Counted from the first letter of the stretch, positions 24,454 to 33,460 are shown. The stretch: 37,561 bases of DNA from Lachnospiraceae bacterium (GCA_017622505.1 JAGAQZ010000115.1:1-37561), one strand, 5' to 3'. Translations and numbers: made by a program. The notes: generated by a model not told the origin, from the letters alone.

Positions 24454-25512
24454 ATGAAAAAGCACAGACAATTAATCTTGGACGGAATTTTTACTTTTGC
24501 AACATTAATTCTGCTCTTTGCCGTAAACTTAATTATAGAAATTATATTTGATACAAGAACCCTGATTCCTATGATTTTCGTTCTTGGTGTTTTTCTTGTG
24601 TCATTGAAAACACAAGGATATTTCTGGGGCATTACCGCCTCGCTTTTAAGTGTACTGGCAGTAAATTATGCCTTTACTTTCCCTTATTACGCGTTTGATT
24701 TAATTTCCCCTGAATGTATTTTCTCTGCAGTGGTTATGCTGATTGTTGCCATTATGACAGGCGCCTTAACCACACAGCTGAAAACCCAGGAAAAAATCAG
24801 GGCCGAAAGTGAAATGGAACGTATGCGTGCCAACCTTTTACGTGCAGTTTCTCACGATTTGCGCACCCCCTTAACTTCCATTTACGGCTCTACTTCTGCC
24901 ATCATCGAGAATTACGACAGCCTATCCAAAGAACAGAATTTGAAGCTTCTTGGCGACGTACAGAAGGATTCCCAATGGCTGATACATATGGTAGAGAATC
25001 TCCTTTCCGTTACGCGAATTGACAGCAGTAAGGTTAGTCTTAAGAAAACCACGGTAGTGCTGGAAGAATTAATCGACTCTGTTCTTGTCAAATTCAAAAA
25101 ACGTTGCCCGGAGCAGGAAGTTAACGTAGAGATTCCAGATGATTTCGTAAGCATTCCCATGGACCCCATTTTGATTGAGCAGGTTCTTTTAAATATTTTA
25201 GAAAACGCCGTATATCATGCCAAAGATATGACGGAATTAAATCTTAAAGTAGAGATAAAAGAGAAAAAGGCTGTTTTTTCCGTTTCGGACAACGGTTGCG
25301 GCATCTCGCCGGATATAAAAGATAAGATTTTTAACGGTTACGTCAGCCATTCAGAGGCACCGATGGACGGCAGCCGTAATAATATGGGGATCGGTTTGTC
25401 CGTATGTTCCACCATCGTTCATGCCCATGGCGGCACCATTCACGCCGAGAATCGCGAAGAAGGCGGTGCAATTTTCTATTTTATGCTGGAAGCGGAGGAA
25501 AGTGATGAGTAG
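24454..25512 (+). CDS. KdpD-like sensor histidine kinase with a DUF4118 membrane domain (352 aa)
   Basis: A membrane sensor kinase that phosphorylates the regulator encoded next to it. It starts with about four transmembrane helices (about residues 8-105) of the DUF4118 type found in KdpD, then a HisKA domain with the phospho-acceptor His in RAVSHDLRTPLTS, and a HATPase_c domain with ILENAVYH (N box), DNGCGIS and MGIGLSVC. It lacks the N-terminal KdpD and Usp domains of full-length KdpD, so it resembles the shortened KdpD-like kinases common in Firmicutes. Potassium is a likely, not proven, signal; no kdpFABC or Trk genes are in the window. The ATG at 24454 is preferred over an upstream TTG that would lie inside the promoter. 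Confidence 0.87.
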   Translation: MKKHRQLILDGIFTFATLILLFAVNLIIEIIFDTRTLIPMIFVLGVFLVSLKTQGYFWGITASLLSVLAVNYAFTFPYYAFDLISPECIFSAVVMLIVAIMTGALTTQLKTQEKIRAESEMERMRANLLRAVSHDLRTPLTSIYGSTSAIIENYDSLSKEQNLKLLGDVQKDSQWLIHMVENLLSVTRIDSSKVSLKKTTVVLEELIDSVLVKFKKRCPEQEVNVEIPDDFVSIPMDPILIEQVLLNILENAVYHAKDMTELNLKVEIKEKKAVFSVSDNGCGISPDIKDKIFNGYVSHSEAPMDGSRNNMGIGLSVCSTIVHAHGGTIHAENREEGGAIFYFMLEAEESDE

Positions 25513-26212
25513 TAAATATAAAATACTTGTAATCGAAGACGAAAGTAACATTCGCAATTTTATTGAAACCGTTTTGGACGCAAACGACTATCAGACCCTG
25601 GTAGCGACCACCTGCGAACAAGGCATTCTGATGTTTTCTTCGCATACGCCGGACCTGGTTATGCTGGATTTGGGTCTGCCTGATAAGGACGGCATTGAAT
25701 TTATTCGTACCATTCGTCAGACACACACTACCCCCATTATTGTTTTGTCAGCCCGCACCTCGGAAGACGATAAAATCGAAGCCTTGGACTTAGGCGCAAA
25801 TGACTATATTACCAAACCTTTCGGCACAGGCGAATTACTCGCCCGCGTCCGCGCATCTTTGCGAAATAACCGCCCGGGAGCAGGTGCAGGATCACTTCCC
25901 GGCGAAAAATTTACCTTATATGATTTAGTCATTGACTATGATCGCAGAATGGTTTTTATCGGCTCGGAAGAAATTAAGCTGACACAGACAGAATATAACA
26001 TTCTTGCACTTCTTTCCTACCACACAGGCAAGGTAATGACCTATGCTACCATTATTAAGGAAATCTGGGGTTCTGCCGATGACGGAAGCATCAAAAAGCT
26101 TCAGGTAAATATGGCAAACATCCGCAAGAAATTAGGCTCCAAACCCGGCGATAATCAGTATATTATTAACGAGTTGGGTGTAGGATATCGAATGAACGAA
26201 GAGAATATGTAA
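25505..26212 (+). CDS. KdpE-like OmpR-family response regulator (235 aa)
   Basis: A DNA-binding transcription factor activated by phosphorylation. The receiver domain has the acidic pair in ILVIEDESN, the phospho-acceptor Asp in DLVMLDLGLPDKDG (about residue 55), and Lys in DYITKPFG; the C-terminal winged helix (about 135-232) has KLTQTEYNILALLSYHTGKVMTY and a recognition part ending VGYRM. The ATG overlaps the 3' end of the kinase gene by eight bases, and a GGAGG ribosome site lies within it. It is the partner of the kinase upstream; the direct repeat at 24362 is a candidate target. Confidence 0.9.
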   Translation: MSSKYKILVIEDESNIRNFIETVLDANDYQTLVATTCEQGILMFSSHTPDLVMLDLGLPDKDGIEFIRTIRQTHTTPIIVLSARTSEDDKIEALDLGANDYITKPFGTGELLARVRASLRNNRPGAGAGSLPGEKFTLYDLVIDYDRRMVFIGSEEIKLTQTEYNILALLSYHTGKVMTYATIIKEIWGSADDGSIKKLQVNMANIRKKLGSKPGDNQYIINELGVGYRMNEENM

Positions 26213-26277
26213 ATAGGTAATTTACGTTAGGATATATTGCATTTTAAATTTCATTTTACAATAAACGAATTAGGACT

Positions 26278-26320
26278 AAAAAAGACCTCCGTCGGCATCT
26301 CACCGCGGAGGTCATTTTAT
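26278..26320. terminator. Bidirectional intrinsic terminator between the regulator and the Na/Pi cotransporter
   Basis: A perfect 8-bp stem GACCTCCG/CGGAGGTC (26284-26291, 26306-26313) has a six-base A run on the left, read as TTTTTT on the minus strand, and ATTTTATTAT on the right. It can end both the plus-strand two-component operon and the minus-strand cotransporter gene. Confidence 0.8.
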
Positions 26321-26332
26321 TATCTTTTATAA

Positions 26333-27973
26333 TTACATTTTTCCGTATATTTTGGCATAAGACTGACCGATATTCAACACGTGGTCACCTACTCGTTCAA
26401 AATCTGTTAAAAGTTCTGAATACAGCACGCAAGCCTCTTCCGAACAAATGCCGTCGCGCATACGTTGCAAATGCTTCTCTCGATAGGTACTGCGCATATC
26501 ATCAATCTTCTGCTCCATTGCCGCAATCCTTGAAAGCCACTTCGCAGTGTCTTCTTCGTCTTTATGGATGACGTAATCGATGGCATCTTTCGTGATTTTC
26601 TGCATATTCATAAGCTCTTTACGGGCATCTTCCGAGAATTGGATGGATTTCTTATTAATGACTTCCACATAACCGCCGATATTCAAGGCATGGTCGCCAA
26701 TTCGCTCCGCATTACCCGTAATTAAGAAATACTCTTCGATAGCCGCGATATTTTCATCACTTCGATTGTTTACTAATATTTTGGATATGTACTGAGAAAT
26801 TTCTTTGTTCAGGGTGTCGATATTTTCTTCCACTTCCTGCGCCTTCTTCAACTGTTCCAAATCGTTATCAAGAATTGCCTGATAACACAACTTAACGTTG
26901 TCTCTGGCCAGAATGATCATTCTCTCAATCTCCTGACGAAGCACATCCATATGCACTGCAGAAAATCCAAGTTTTGCATTCCCTTTGTGAAATTCCTTGT
27001 TTAATGTCGCAATTACGCTTTCCTGCTTCTCATCTTCCTTCTCAGGTAAAATCTTTTCAGCAATCTTAGCAAGGTAAGTACCGAAGGGAAGTAAAAGTGC
27101 TGTTGTTACAATATTAAAGATTGTGTGCATATTTGCAATCTGTGCCGCAGGGTTGTTAGGCGTGATGGCGCCTACCCAGTCCGTAACAGGCAATGTCAAA
27201 CACAAGGTTGTAAAAATTATGGTACCAATGATGTTAAACATTAAATGAATAATGGTTGTACGTCTTGCACTACGGTTTGTTCCAATTGAAGCAAGTACCG
27301 CGGTGATACAAGTACCGATATTCTGACCGAATAAAACGAATACCGCACTGTCAAATCCAATCAATCCGCTTACAGCCAACGTCTGTAAAATACCTACGGA
27401 TGCGGAAGACGACTGGATTACTGCCGTAAACAACGCACCCGCTAAAATACCCAATATAGGATTTGAAAACTGTGTCATCAAGGACACAAACGCCTCAGAC
27501 TCCTGCAAAGGTGCCATTGCCGCACCCATCATATCCATACCGATAAACAGAACGCCCAGACCGGCAAGAATTTTACCGATGTGTCTTGCTTTGGGCATTT
27601 TTAGGAAAACAACCATAGCAACACCTAAGAAAGCAAAAAGGGGCGCCATCATGCCCACATCCAGCGCAATCAGCTGTCCGGTAATCGTAGTACCGATATT
27701 CGCACCCATGATAATCCAAACAGCCTGCTGTAATTTCATCATTCCCGAGTTAACGAAACCAACTACCATTACAGTCGTTGCGGACGACGACTGAATCACC
27801 GCTGTAATTCCCGCGCCTACCAAAACACCTAAAAAACGATTTGAAGTCAGCTTCTCAAGAATCTGTTTCATTCGATTCCCCGCAGCATCTTCCAAACCGT
27901 CGCTCATCATTTGCATGCCGTATAAAAACAGCGCCAAACCACCTAATAATCCTAGAAAATCAGCTACTTGCAT
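26333..27973 (-). CDS. Na/Pi cotransporter family protein with a PhoU-like C-terminal domain (546 aa)
   Basis: A sodium-coupled phosphate transporter of the NptA/PNaS type in the cytoplasmic membrane. The membrane part (about residues 1-310) has the two inverted QSSSATT / QSSSASV signature repeats typical of this family, near residues 62 and 187. The C-terminal about 220 residues form a helical PhoU-like domain (ITGNAERIGDHALNIGGYVEV and ERVGDHVLNIG repeats), which is thought to regulate transport. The start has a GAGGAGG ribosome site. A promoter lies at 28063-28092 and a shared terminator after the gene. Confidence 0.93.
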   Translation of the reverse strand: MQVADFLGLLGGLALFLYGMQMMSDGLEDAAGNRMKQILEKLTSNRFLGVLVGAGITAVIQSSSATTVMVVGFVNSGMMKLQQAVWIIMGANIGTTITGQLIALDVGMMAPLFAFLGVAMVVFLKMPKARHIGKILAGLGVLFIGMDMMGAAMAPLQESEAFVSLMTQFSNPILGILAGALFTAVIQSSSASVGILQTLAVSGLIGFDSAVFVLFGQNIGTCITAVLASIGTNRSARRTTIIHLMFNIIGTIIFTTLCLTLPVTDWVGAITPNNPAAQIANMHTIFNIVTTALLLPFGTYLAKIAEKILPEKEDEKQESVIATLNKEFHKGNAKLGFSAVHMDVLRQEIERMIILARDNVKLCYQAILDNDLEQLKKAQEVEENIDTLNKEISQYISKILVNNRSDENIAAIEEYFLITGNAERIGDHALNIGGYVEVINKKSIQFSEDARKELMNMQKITKDAIDYVIHKDEEDTAKWLSRIAAMEQKIDDMRSTYREKHLQRMRDGICSEEACVLYSELLTDFERVGDHVLNIGQSYAKIYGKM

Positions 27974-28062
27974 GTGTCCTCCTCATTGAACGATTAATCA
28001 TTTTGCGATATCGTACGCTATCGCTCTCACATTTTATCTGATTCTAACAATTTTGCGAATTC

Positions 28063-28092
28063 ATTATATAAAAGAATTTCACTGCAAAACAA
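28063..28092 (-). promoter_or_regulatory. Vegetative promoter of the Na/Pi cotransporter
   Basis: On the minus strand TTGTTT (plus 28087-28092) is followed after 18 bases by a perfect TATAAT (28063-28068), about 85 bases upstream of the start codon. The region 27974-28146 holds nothing else that I can support. The IS element ends about 55 bases upstream of the -35. Confidence 0.6.
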
Positions 28093-28149
28093 TATGGTAA
28101 AAGCGTTCTTAACCGTATCTTAGCTTATTTTTCATGACATAATCCATTA

Positions 28150-28885
28150 ATTAGCACCACCAGCTTAGCTGGAGGTTTGCGCTGCGACTATAAGTCGCTG
28201 TTCCCCTGCTTGCCTCTAAAGAGGCTCTGAAAAGTTCGCCTTCCATACTGCAGTCTCAGGCTGAATCTAAAGAGCTTTTTTTATTTGCCTTTTTCTACCG
28301 GCTCACCCGTGAACGGTCAATGTACTCTTTCAATGACATTTGGTCATATTCCAAATTCTCTTTTAATTGGTTTCGAATATATTCTTCTATCTTTGTGGCG
28401 TTCTTACCTACCGTATCGACATAATATCCTCTACACCAAAAGTGGCGGTTCCCATACTTATATTTTAAGTTGGCATGCCTTTCAAATATCATCAGCGAAC
28501 TTTTTCCTTTTAGATAGCCCATTACTTCTGAAACACTATACTTTGGTGGAATCCGCACAAACATGTGAATGTGATCCGGACATGCTTCTGCCGCTATGAT
28601 TTCGATTCCTTTCCTCTTGCACAGCTCACTCAAAATATGAGCTACATCTGCCCTTATCTTTTGATAGATAACTTTTCTTCTAAATTTTGGTGCAAATACA
28701 ATATGATACTTACATTCCCACATTGTATGTGCTAAAGTATTATTATCCATTTGGATACCTCCTTGATTTAATTTCGTGCGGTTGGCGAACCTGCACTTAT
28801 TATATCACTGGAGGTTTTTTGATTCTTGAAGCTAAAGCTATCTGGGAACTCACCTGTATAGCAGGTGGTTTTATTGGTTTTTAAA
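28150..28885 (-). mobile_element. IS200-type insertion sequence (IS200/IS605 family, tnpA only)
   Basis: The element carries one transposase gene and subterminal hairpins but no terminal inverted repeats and no tnpB, as expected of IS200. Right end: stem CCACCAGC/GCTGGAGG with a three-base loop (28157-28175). Left end: stem CACCTG/CAGGTG with a five-base loop (28851-28867). A third short stem GCCTC-TAAA-GAGGC lies at 28212-28225. Exact ends cannot be fixed without an empty site; those given are estimates within about 10 bases. It stands between the terminator of the van cluster and the promoter of the Na/Pi gene, where it seems to disrupt no gene. Confidence 0.8.
28295..28750 (-). CDS. tnpA: IS200/IS605 family transposase TnpA (151 aa)
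   Basis: A Y1 HUH single-strand transposase. The HUH motif is visible as PDHIHMFVRIPP (about residues 58-69), the early strand HTMWECKYHIVFAPKFRRKV is typical, and the catalytic tyrosine is in the GYYVDTVGKN segment (about 108-117) with the following Lys/Asn-rich helix EEYIRNQLKENLEYDQ. The length is full for the family and there is no stop or frameshift, so it may be active. An AAGGAGGT ribosome site lies just upstream; in IS200 elements this site is often hidden in a hairpin. Confidence 0.93.
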   Translation of the reverse strand: MDNNTLAHTMWECKYHIVFAPKFRRKVIYQKIRADVAHILSELCKRKGIEIIAAEACPDHIHMFVRIPPKYSVSEVMGYLKGKSSLMIFERHANLKYKYGNRHFWCRGYYVDTVGKNATKIEEYIRNQLKENLEYDQMSLKEYIDRSRVSR

Positions 28886-28890
28886 CCAAC

Positions 28891-28924
28891 AAAAAACACG
28901 TAAAGGCCAAAAACCTTACGTGTT
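28891..28924 (-). terminator. Intrinsic terminator after the van-type cluster
   Basis: On the minus strand the stem AACACGTAAGG (plus 28914-28924) pairs with CC-TTTACGTGTT (28895-28906, one bulged base), followed by TTTTTTG. It is eight bases after the stop of the racemase gene. The IS200 element starts just beyond it. Confidence 0.75.
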
Positions 28925-28932
28925 CTTTACAT

Positions 28933-31155
28933 TTATATGATTCTGTTTAATCTGCTACCTAACCGACTTAATATTTCATTACTGATGGTGCCTGCCTGTT
29001 TTGCCAGGTCGCAAGCAGTAATTTCAATCTCATCATCTTCTCCGATGATAATAACTTCATCCCCTTCTTTAAGTCCTTCGATTCCTCTTACATCAATCAG
29101 CGTCTGATCCATGCAAATGCGACCAATTATGGGAGCCTTCTGTCCTCTTACAATCACATAACCTTTTCCATAAGACAGCTCCCTCGGAAAGCCATCGGCA
29201 TATCCAATTGGCAATGCCGCAATCTTACCATCTTCTTTGGCAAGCTCGTCCAATCCGTATCCCACAGTTTCACCTTTATGAACATCTTTTATATTAACAA
29301 TTCTGGCTTTCAAAGAGAGTACCGGTTTTAAATCGCGGCCCCATAACCGAGTATCTTCCTTGGTACTAAGCATTCCATACAAAGCAATTCCAACTCGTAC
29401 ATAATCTCCCTCTACACAGTTATTATTCAAAACTCCGTAGCTTGCATGCATATGAACTTTAGGAATTTCTATTCCGGCATTTTCTAACGCTTCCACAACC
29501 GCCTTAAATTTATCCAATTGCTCCTCCGTATATTTTTTCTCTCGCTCTTTTATACTGTCGCAGGAAGATAGGTGGGTAAACATTCCTTCAATGATCAGGT
29601 TAGACATTTTAAAAATTGCAATAATCTTATCAATATTCTCATGACGTTCACCCAGTCTGTTCATTCCGGTATCCACTGCTACGTGAACATGCATTTCTCT
29701 ACCAAATTGTTGCAACAACAATGCATACTCATAATCAATTACCGTCTGCGTAAGTCCATATTTATACACCATCTCAAAATCCGCCGGATTGGTGTATCCC
29801 AGAATCAGAATCTCTCCCTTAATTCCTGCGTTACGCAATTCGACGCCTTCGGCCACACAGGCAACACAAAAAGATTGAATCCCCAACCGCTGTAACTCTT
29901 TGGCAACCGGAATTGCTCCGTGCCCATATGCATTCGCTTTGACTGCCGGCATTAATATACAATCCTTCGGAAGACGACTTTGAAGGACTTTTACATTATG
30001 ACATAAGGCTTCCCTATCAATTTCAATCCATGCCCTGCCATCGGGAACTGTGTCTGCTTTTTTGATTTTTTCGGATATCATTGTTTGAGCTATAATACTT
30101 TTATCTTTTTCGTTCCACTTCTTTTTTACAACATTCATAATACAAGAAATAGCGCCGGCAACTACTACCGATAACACAACCACTCCGCAATAATGCAAAA
30201 CACTGTTCTCAATCAAAGCTTTTACTCCGGTTATTCTCGCAAGCAGGCGTATCGCAATAATCATAGCCGGATGCAGAATATAAATCCATGTAGTTGCCGT
30301 CCGAATCATCGGCATTGTTTTTCCCCGGATTTCAAGCAGCATCTGATATAAAAATATCATGGTCGGAAGCAAAAACAGATACATACTGTCGTGCCTTTGT
30401 ATATTAAAGTACCTGAGTAGAAAAGCTTCCGCAGTCATAAGTACAAAAGAAACCACCAATCCACTTGCAAATAACGGCTTCTTATTGTCTTTATTGACTG
30501 AATAACCAACTCTACTCATCCATATTCCAAGTACAAGAAAAAGCGGAGCAAAGAAAATACCGTTACGGGTATAGGTGGAAATATGAAATCCTACCCGGTA
30601 TAAATTATTTAGAAAAGGTACTGATTGTATCATTCCATAATAACTATCACCTAATAATCCCAATACATAGAGAACTCCGGTTATAAAGGTTAACTCCTTC
30701 AGACTGAGAACTCTCCCCATCAGCCAAACCACACCAATGCCCATTATGACAGCCGGAAAATACCATAAATGATAAAAGGTGCCGTCAAAGAAAAGCATTT
30801 TACAGATATTCCACCAAGATATTTCCTCATAATGTCCGGCATATAAACCAACTGGTAAATACATAACAATAGCTATACCGTATAATATTAACAGCTTTTT
30901 AAGCTGACGCAAAATCTTATCACCTTTATTCTCCAGACAATACATATTCTTTCCTAAAACATAGTGTCCCGTAATCATGAAGAAAAAGGGCACTGCAATT
31001 CTTGCCAGCACCCTCGTCACAAAAAAGTCTGCATCTTCACTTATGGAGGACAGCGGTGAAGTATGTATAGCGACTACAAGAATGGCAGCAATAATTCGAA
31101 AAGAATCCAACATGGTGGTTTTGTTTATTTTATCCTCTGGTACTTTTACTGACAT
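28933..31155 (-). CDS. vanT: VanT-type membrane-bound serine/alanine racemase (740 aa)
   Basis: VanT proteins turn L-serine to D-serine, supplying the ligase for vancomycin-resistant peptidoglycan ending in D-Ala-D-Ser. The N-terminal about 360 residues form about ten membrane helices of the acyltransferase-3 type (MLDSFRIIAAILVVAIHTSPL near the start). The C-terminal about 370 residues are a PLP-dependent alanine racemase fold: PLP lysine in AVKANAYGHG, and conserved RVGIALYGMLS and YGLDELA segments. Near the end, SNEILSRLGSRLNR carries Asn726 where alanine racemases have Tyr (Tyr354 of the Geobacillus enzyme); in VanTG this Asn is reported to favour serine. It overlaps the ligase gene by 10 bases. 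Confidence 0.9.
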   Translation of the reverse strand: MSVKVPEDKINKTTMLDSFRIIAAILVVAIHTSPLSSISEDADFFVTRVLARIAVPFFFMITGHYVLGKNMYCLENKGDKILRQLKKLLILYGIAIVMYLPVGLYAGHYEEISWWNICKMLFFDGTFYHLWYFPAVIMGIGVVWLMGRVLSLKELTFITGVLYVLGLLGDSYYGMIQSVPFLNNLYRVGFHISTYTRNGIFFAPLFLVLGIWMSRVGYSVNKDNKKPLFASGLVVSFVLMTAEAFLLRYFNIQRHDSMYLFLLPTMIFLYQMLLEIRGKTMPMIRTATTWIYILHPAMIIAIRLLARITGVKALIENSVLHYCGVVVLSVVVAGAISCIMNVVKKKWNEKDKSIIAQTMISEKIKKADTVPDGRAWIEIDREALCHNVKVLQSRLPKDCILMPAVKANAYGHGAIPVAKELQRLGIQSFCVACVAEGVELRNAGIKGEILILGYTNPADFEMVYKYGLTQTVIDYEYALLLQQFGREMHVHVAVDTGMNRLGERHENIDKIIAIFKMSNLIIEGMFTHLSSCDSIKEREKKYTEEQLDKFKAVVEALENAGIEIPKVHMHASYGVLNNNCVEGDYVRVGIALYGMLSTKEDTRLWGRDLKPVLSLKARIVNIKDVHKGETVGYGLDELAKEDGKIAALPIGYADGFPRELSYGKGYVIVRGQKAPIIGRICMDQTLIDVRGIEGLKEGDEVIIIGEDDEIEITACDLAKQAGTISNEILSRLGSRLNRII

Positions 31156-32201
31156 TCACTCACCGCCTGCTTAATCAATGTATCCAACAACTGTGTAAAA
31201 GAAATTCCCGCCGCTTTCAGCATGCCCGGATAGCGGCTATGCTCTGTAAATCCGGGAATCGTATTTACTTCATTAAAAATAATTCTTCCGTCTGTTGCCA
31301 AAAACATATCCACCCTGGCAAATCCACTGCAATCCAACGCGCGGTATATTTTCTTCGCTGTTTCTTTTATACTTTCTGCTGTTTCTTTACTGATACGTGC
31401 CGGAACATGAATCGCAGATGCTTTCAAAGTGTATTTCTCTGTAAAATCAAAGAATCCTCCGGATAATTCAATTTCATCTACTTCACCCACTACCAATTCA
31501 TCTTTTCCAATAATGGCGCATCCCACCTCAAAACCATCAATATTTTCTTCAATGATAACCTGATTATCATAACGGAATGCTTCCAGAATGGAAGGAATCA
31601 AGTCTGCTTCTTTTGTCACCTTAGCCACACCATAAGAAGAACCCGCTTTGACCGGTTTTACAAACAAAGGATAACCAATACATTCTCCAAACTGTTTTGC
31701 ATAAACAGTCTCCAAAGGGCTGTTAATCACCAGCGCCTGGGGCACTTCTACTCCTGCCATGCGGGCAAGCTTATGTGCCCTGTCCTTATCCATGCAAAGA
31801 GCTGACGATAAGGTTTTGCAACCTACCAAAGGAATTCCTGCCAATTCAACCATTCCCTGTACAGTGCCGTCTTCACCGTTTTTACCATGTAAAACCGGAA
31901 AAACTGCATCCAGATGAATCTTTTTATATGTATGCTCTTCCAAGACAATCAGTGCACGCTCTCGTTTATCCGGTGAAATCAGTGCACTCTTGCAATATGT
32001 TGGTTTGCACCATGTATCTGCTAATATATGCTCTATATCACCCTCATAATAAAACCATTGCCCCTGCTGACTGATTCCGATTAATACCGGCTGATATCTG
32101 TCTTTATTTAAATTCCTGATTACTGCAGATGCTGATTGTAAGGATACACCGTATTCTGATGATGCACCTCCAAAAATAATTCCTATACTTAACTTTTCCA
32201 T
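31146..32201 (-). CDS. vanG: VanG-type D-Ala-D-Ser ligase (351 aa)
   Basis: An ATP-grasp ligase that joins D-Ala to D-Ser (or, less likely, D-Ala) for incorporation in the peptidoglycan precursor. The start motif GIIFGGASSEYGVSLQSA and the core VFPVLHGKNGEDGTVQG, AGIPLVGC, PLFVKPVKAGSSYGVAKV, and final FNEVNTIPGFTEHSRYPGM match VanG/VanE/VanC-type ligases. The omega-loop segment FTEKYTLKASAIHVPARIS differs from the EKGSENA form of the D-lactate enzymes VanA/VanB. The longer frame adds 33 residues with no ligase character; the ATG at 32199-32201, with AGAAGAG upstream, is preferred. It overlaps vanT and is preceded by a terminator-like hairpin. Confidence 0.9.
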   Translation of the reverse strand: MEKLSIGIIFGGASSEYGVSLQSASAVIRNLNKDRYQPVLIGISQQGQWFYYEGDIEHILADTWCKPTYCKSALISPDKRERALIVLEEHTYKKIHLDAVFPVLHGKNGEDGTVQGMVELAGIPLVGCKTLSSALCMDKDRAHKLARMAGVEVPQALVINSPLETVYAKQFGECIGYPLFVKPVKAGSSYGVAKVTKEADLIPSILEAFRYDNQVIIEENIDGFEVGCAIIGKDELVVGEVDEIELSGGFFDFTEKYTLKASAIHVPARISKETAESIKETAKKIYRALDCSGFARVDMFLATDGRIIFNEVNTIPGFTEHSRYPGMLKAAGISFTQLLDTLIKQAVSECQ

Positions 32202-32241
32202 ATCTCTTCTCGCTTTCACATCATTTCGGACTTTATATACG

Positions 32242-32290
32242 AAAAAACCTTGTCCGAGTATTCTTATCCTACCCAAACAAGGCCTTTTAT
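32242..32290 (-). terminator. Terminator-like hairpin between vanS and vanG (terminator or attenuator)
   Basis: On the minus strand CCTTGT pairs with ACAAGG (plus 32277-32282 and 32248-32253), with a 23-base loop, followed by TTTTTT. It sits between the vanS stop and the vanG start, so it could separate two transcripts or act as an attenuator. The large loop makes its strength uncertain. I found no convincing separate promoter in the remaining 40 bases before vanG. Confidence 0.5.
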
Positions 32291-32311
32291 TTTTGCACAT
32301 TCTATTTTGTT

Positions 32312-33460
32312 TTAATTATTTTTTTCTTCCGAATTTCTTACATTTTTCTTACAATCGAGCGGTAATTTTATGGTAAAAAGGATTCTCTCATCCTCACTGA
32401 ATGCCATAATACTACCGTTGTGTAAACTCACAATTTCCTTGGAAATTGCCAATCCCAAACCGGCACCGCCCGTGGCTGATGAGCGGGCTGTATCTGCTCG
32501 GAAAAACTGTTCAAATAAATGCTCCAGCTTTTCGGCAGAAATTGTTTTTCCCCGATTTTCTACCTCTATCTCTACCATATCTTCCATAGGTTTCATCTTA
32601 AGTAAGATTTCACTGTCTACATAACTGTAATTAACCGCATTACGAATCAAATTATCAAAAACTCTTGCCAGCTTATCCGGATCACAAATCATTTCTACAT
32701 CAGAAGTTATTTCCGCTTTCCACTTAAGATTCTTTTCTGCCAGAATCGGAATAAATTCATATGTAATCTGCTCTAACATACGACTTAAGTTTACTTTCTC
32801 CGGTTCCAATGCAATCTCCGTAAAATTAAATCTGGTAATATCAAAAAATTCATTAATCAATTCTTCCAAACGTTCTGCTTTTTCCAGCGCAATGTTCGTA
32901 TATCGACACCTCATCTCTCGAGAAATCTCCGGTTCATCCCGCAACAGAGTTAAATATCCGATTACACTGGTTAACGGCGTTTTTAAATCGTGAGCCAAAT
33001 AGACAATCAAATCATTTTTACGTTTTTCTGCTTCCTTTGCTGCATATGCGTTCCGCAACGCTTCCTCCCGAACCAAATTTAATTCATCTTCGACATTTCG
33101 TAAGGAAGAAGATAACTCAATAGGTTCTTCCGGATTATTGGCAAGCTGTCCGGCTGCTCCAATTACCTCATTTAAATATTTTACAGGCTTTGATATGTAA
33201 TAATATGTAATGATAGTCCACCCTAATAGGCATATAGCAGGAATCCATACCAACATGGTAGACTCCAATACTTTAAGAATCCAATATATCGGATTATCCT
33301 GATACCAAATAACCAAACCACAAAGAGATCTTGCCACAATTACTGCCGTTACAAATAATCCTTCAAATAAAACAAGAAAGAATGTGTACCTTATCAAAAT
33401 GCTCCGGGTAATTTGTCCGCCCCTGCTTCTTCTTTTTTTCATCTGTTTCTCTTTATTCAA
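32312..33460 (-). CDS. vanS: VanS-type sensor histidine kinase (382 aa)
   Basis: A two-transmembrane sensor kinase (helices at about residues 22-45 and 71-91, with a short external loop) followed by a HAMP-like linker, a HisKA domain with the phospho-acceptor His in IVYLAHDLKTPLTSVIGYL, and a HATPase_c domain with IRNAVNYS and GAGLGLAISKEIV. This layout matches VanS of the vanG type, which responds to glycopeptides or cell-wall stress. The TTG at 33458-33460 overlaps the vanR stop by eight bases; an ATG six codons later is an alternative start. Confidence 0.87.
   Translation of the reverse strand: MNKEKQMKKRRSRGGQITRSILIRYTFFLVLFEGLFVTAVIVARSLCGLVIWYQDNPIYWILKVLESTMLVWIPAICLLGWTIITYYYISKPVKYLNEVIGAAGQLANNPEEPIELSSSLRNVEDELNLVREEALRNAYAAKEAEKRKNDLIVYLAHDLKTPLTSVIGYLTLLRDEPEISREMRCRYTNIALEKAERLEELINEFFDITRFNFTEIALEPEKVNLSRMLEQITYEFIPILAEKNLKWKAEITSDVEMICDPDKLARVFDNLIRNAVNYSYVDSEILLKMKPMEDMVEIEVENRGKTISAEKLEHLFEQFFRADTARSSATGGAGLGLAISKEIVSLHNGSIMAFSEDERILFTIKLPLDCKKNVRNSEEKNN

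Noticed and set aside
24454-26212. Naming the two-component pair as a potassium (kdp) operon
   Set aside because: The kinase lacks the KdpD and Usp domains and no kdpFABC or Trk genes are in the window, so the signal remains open.
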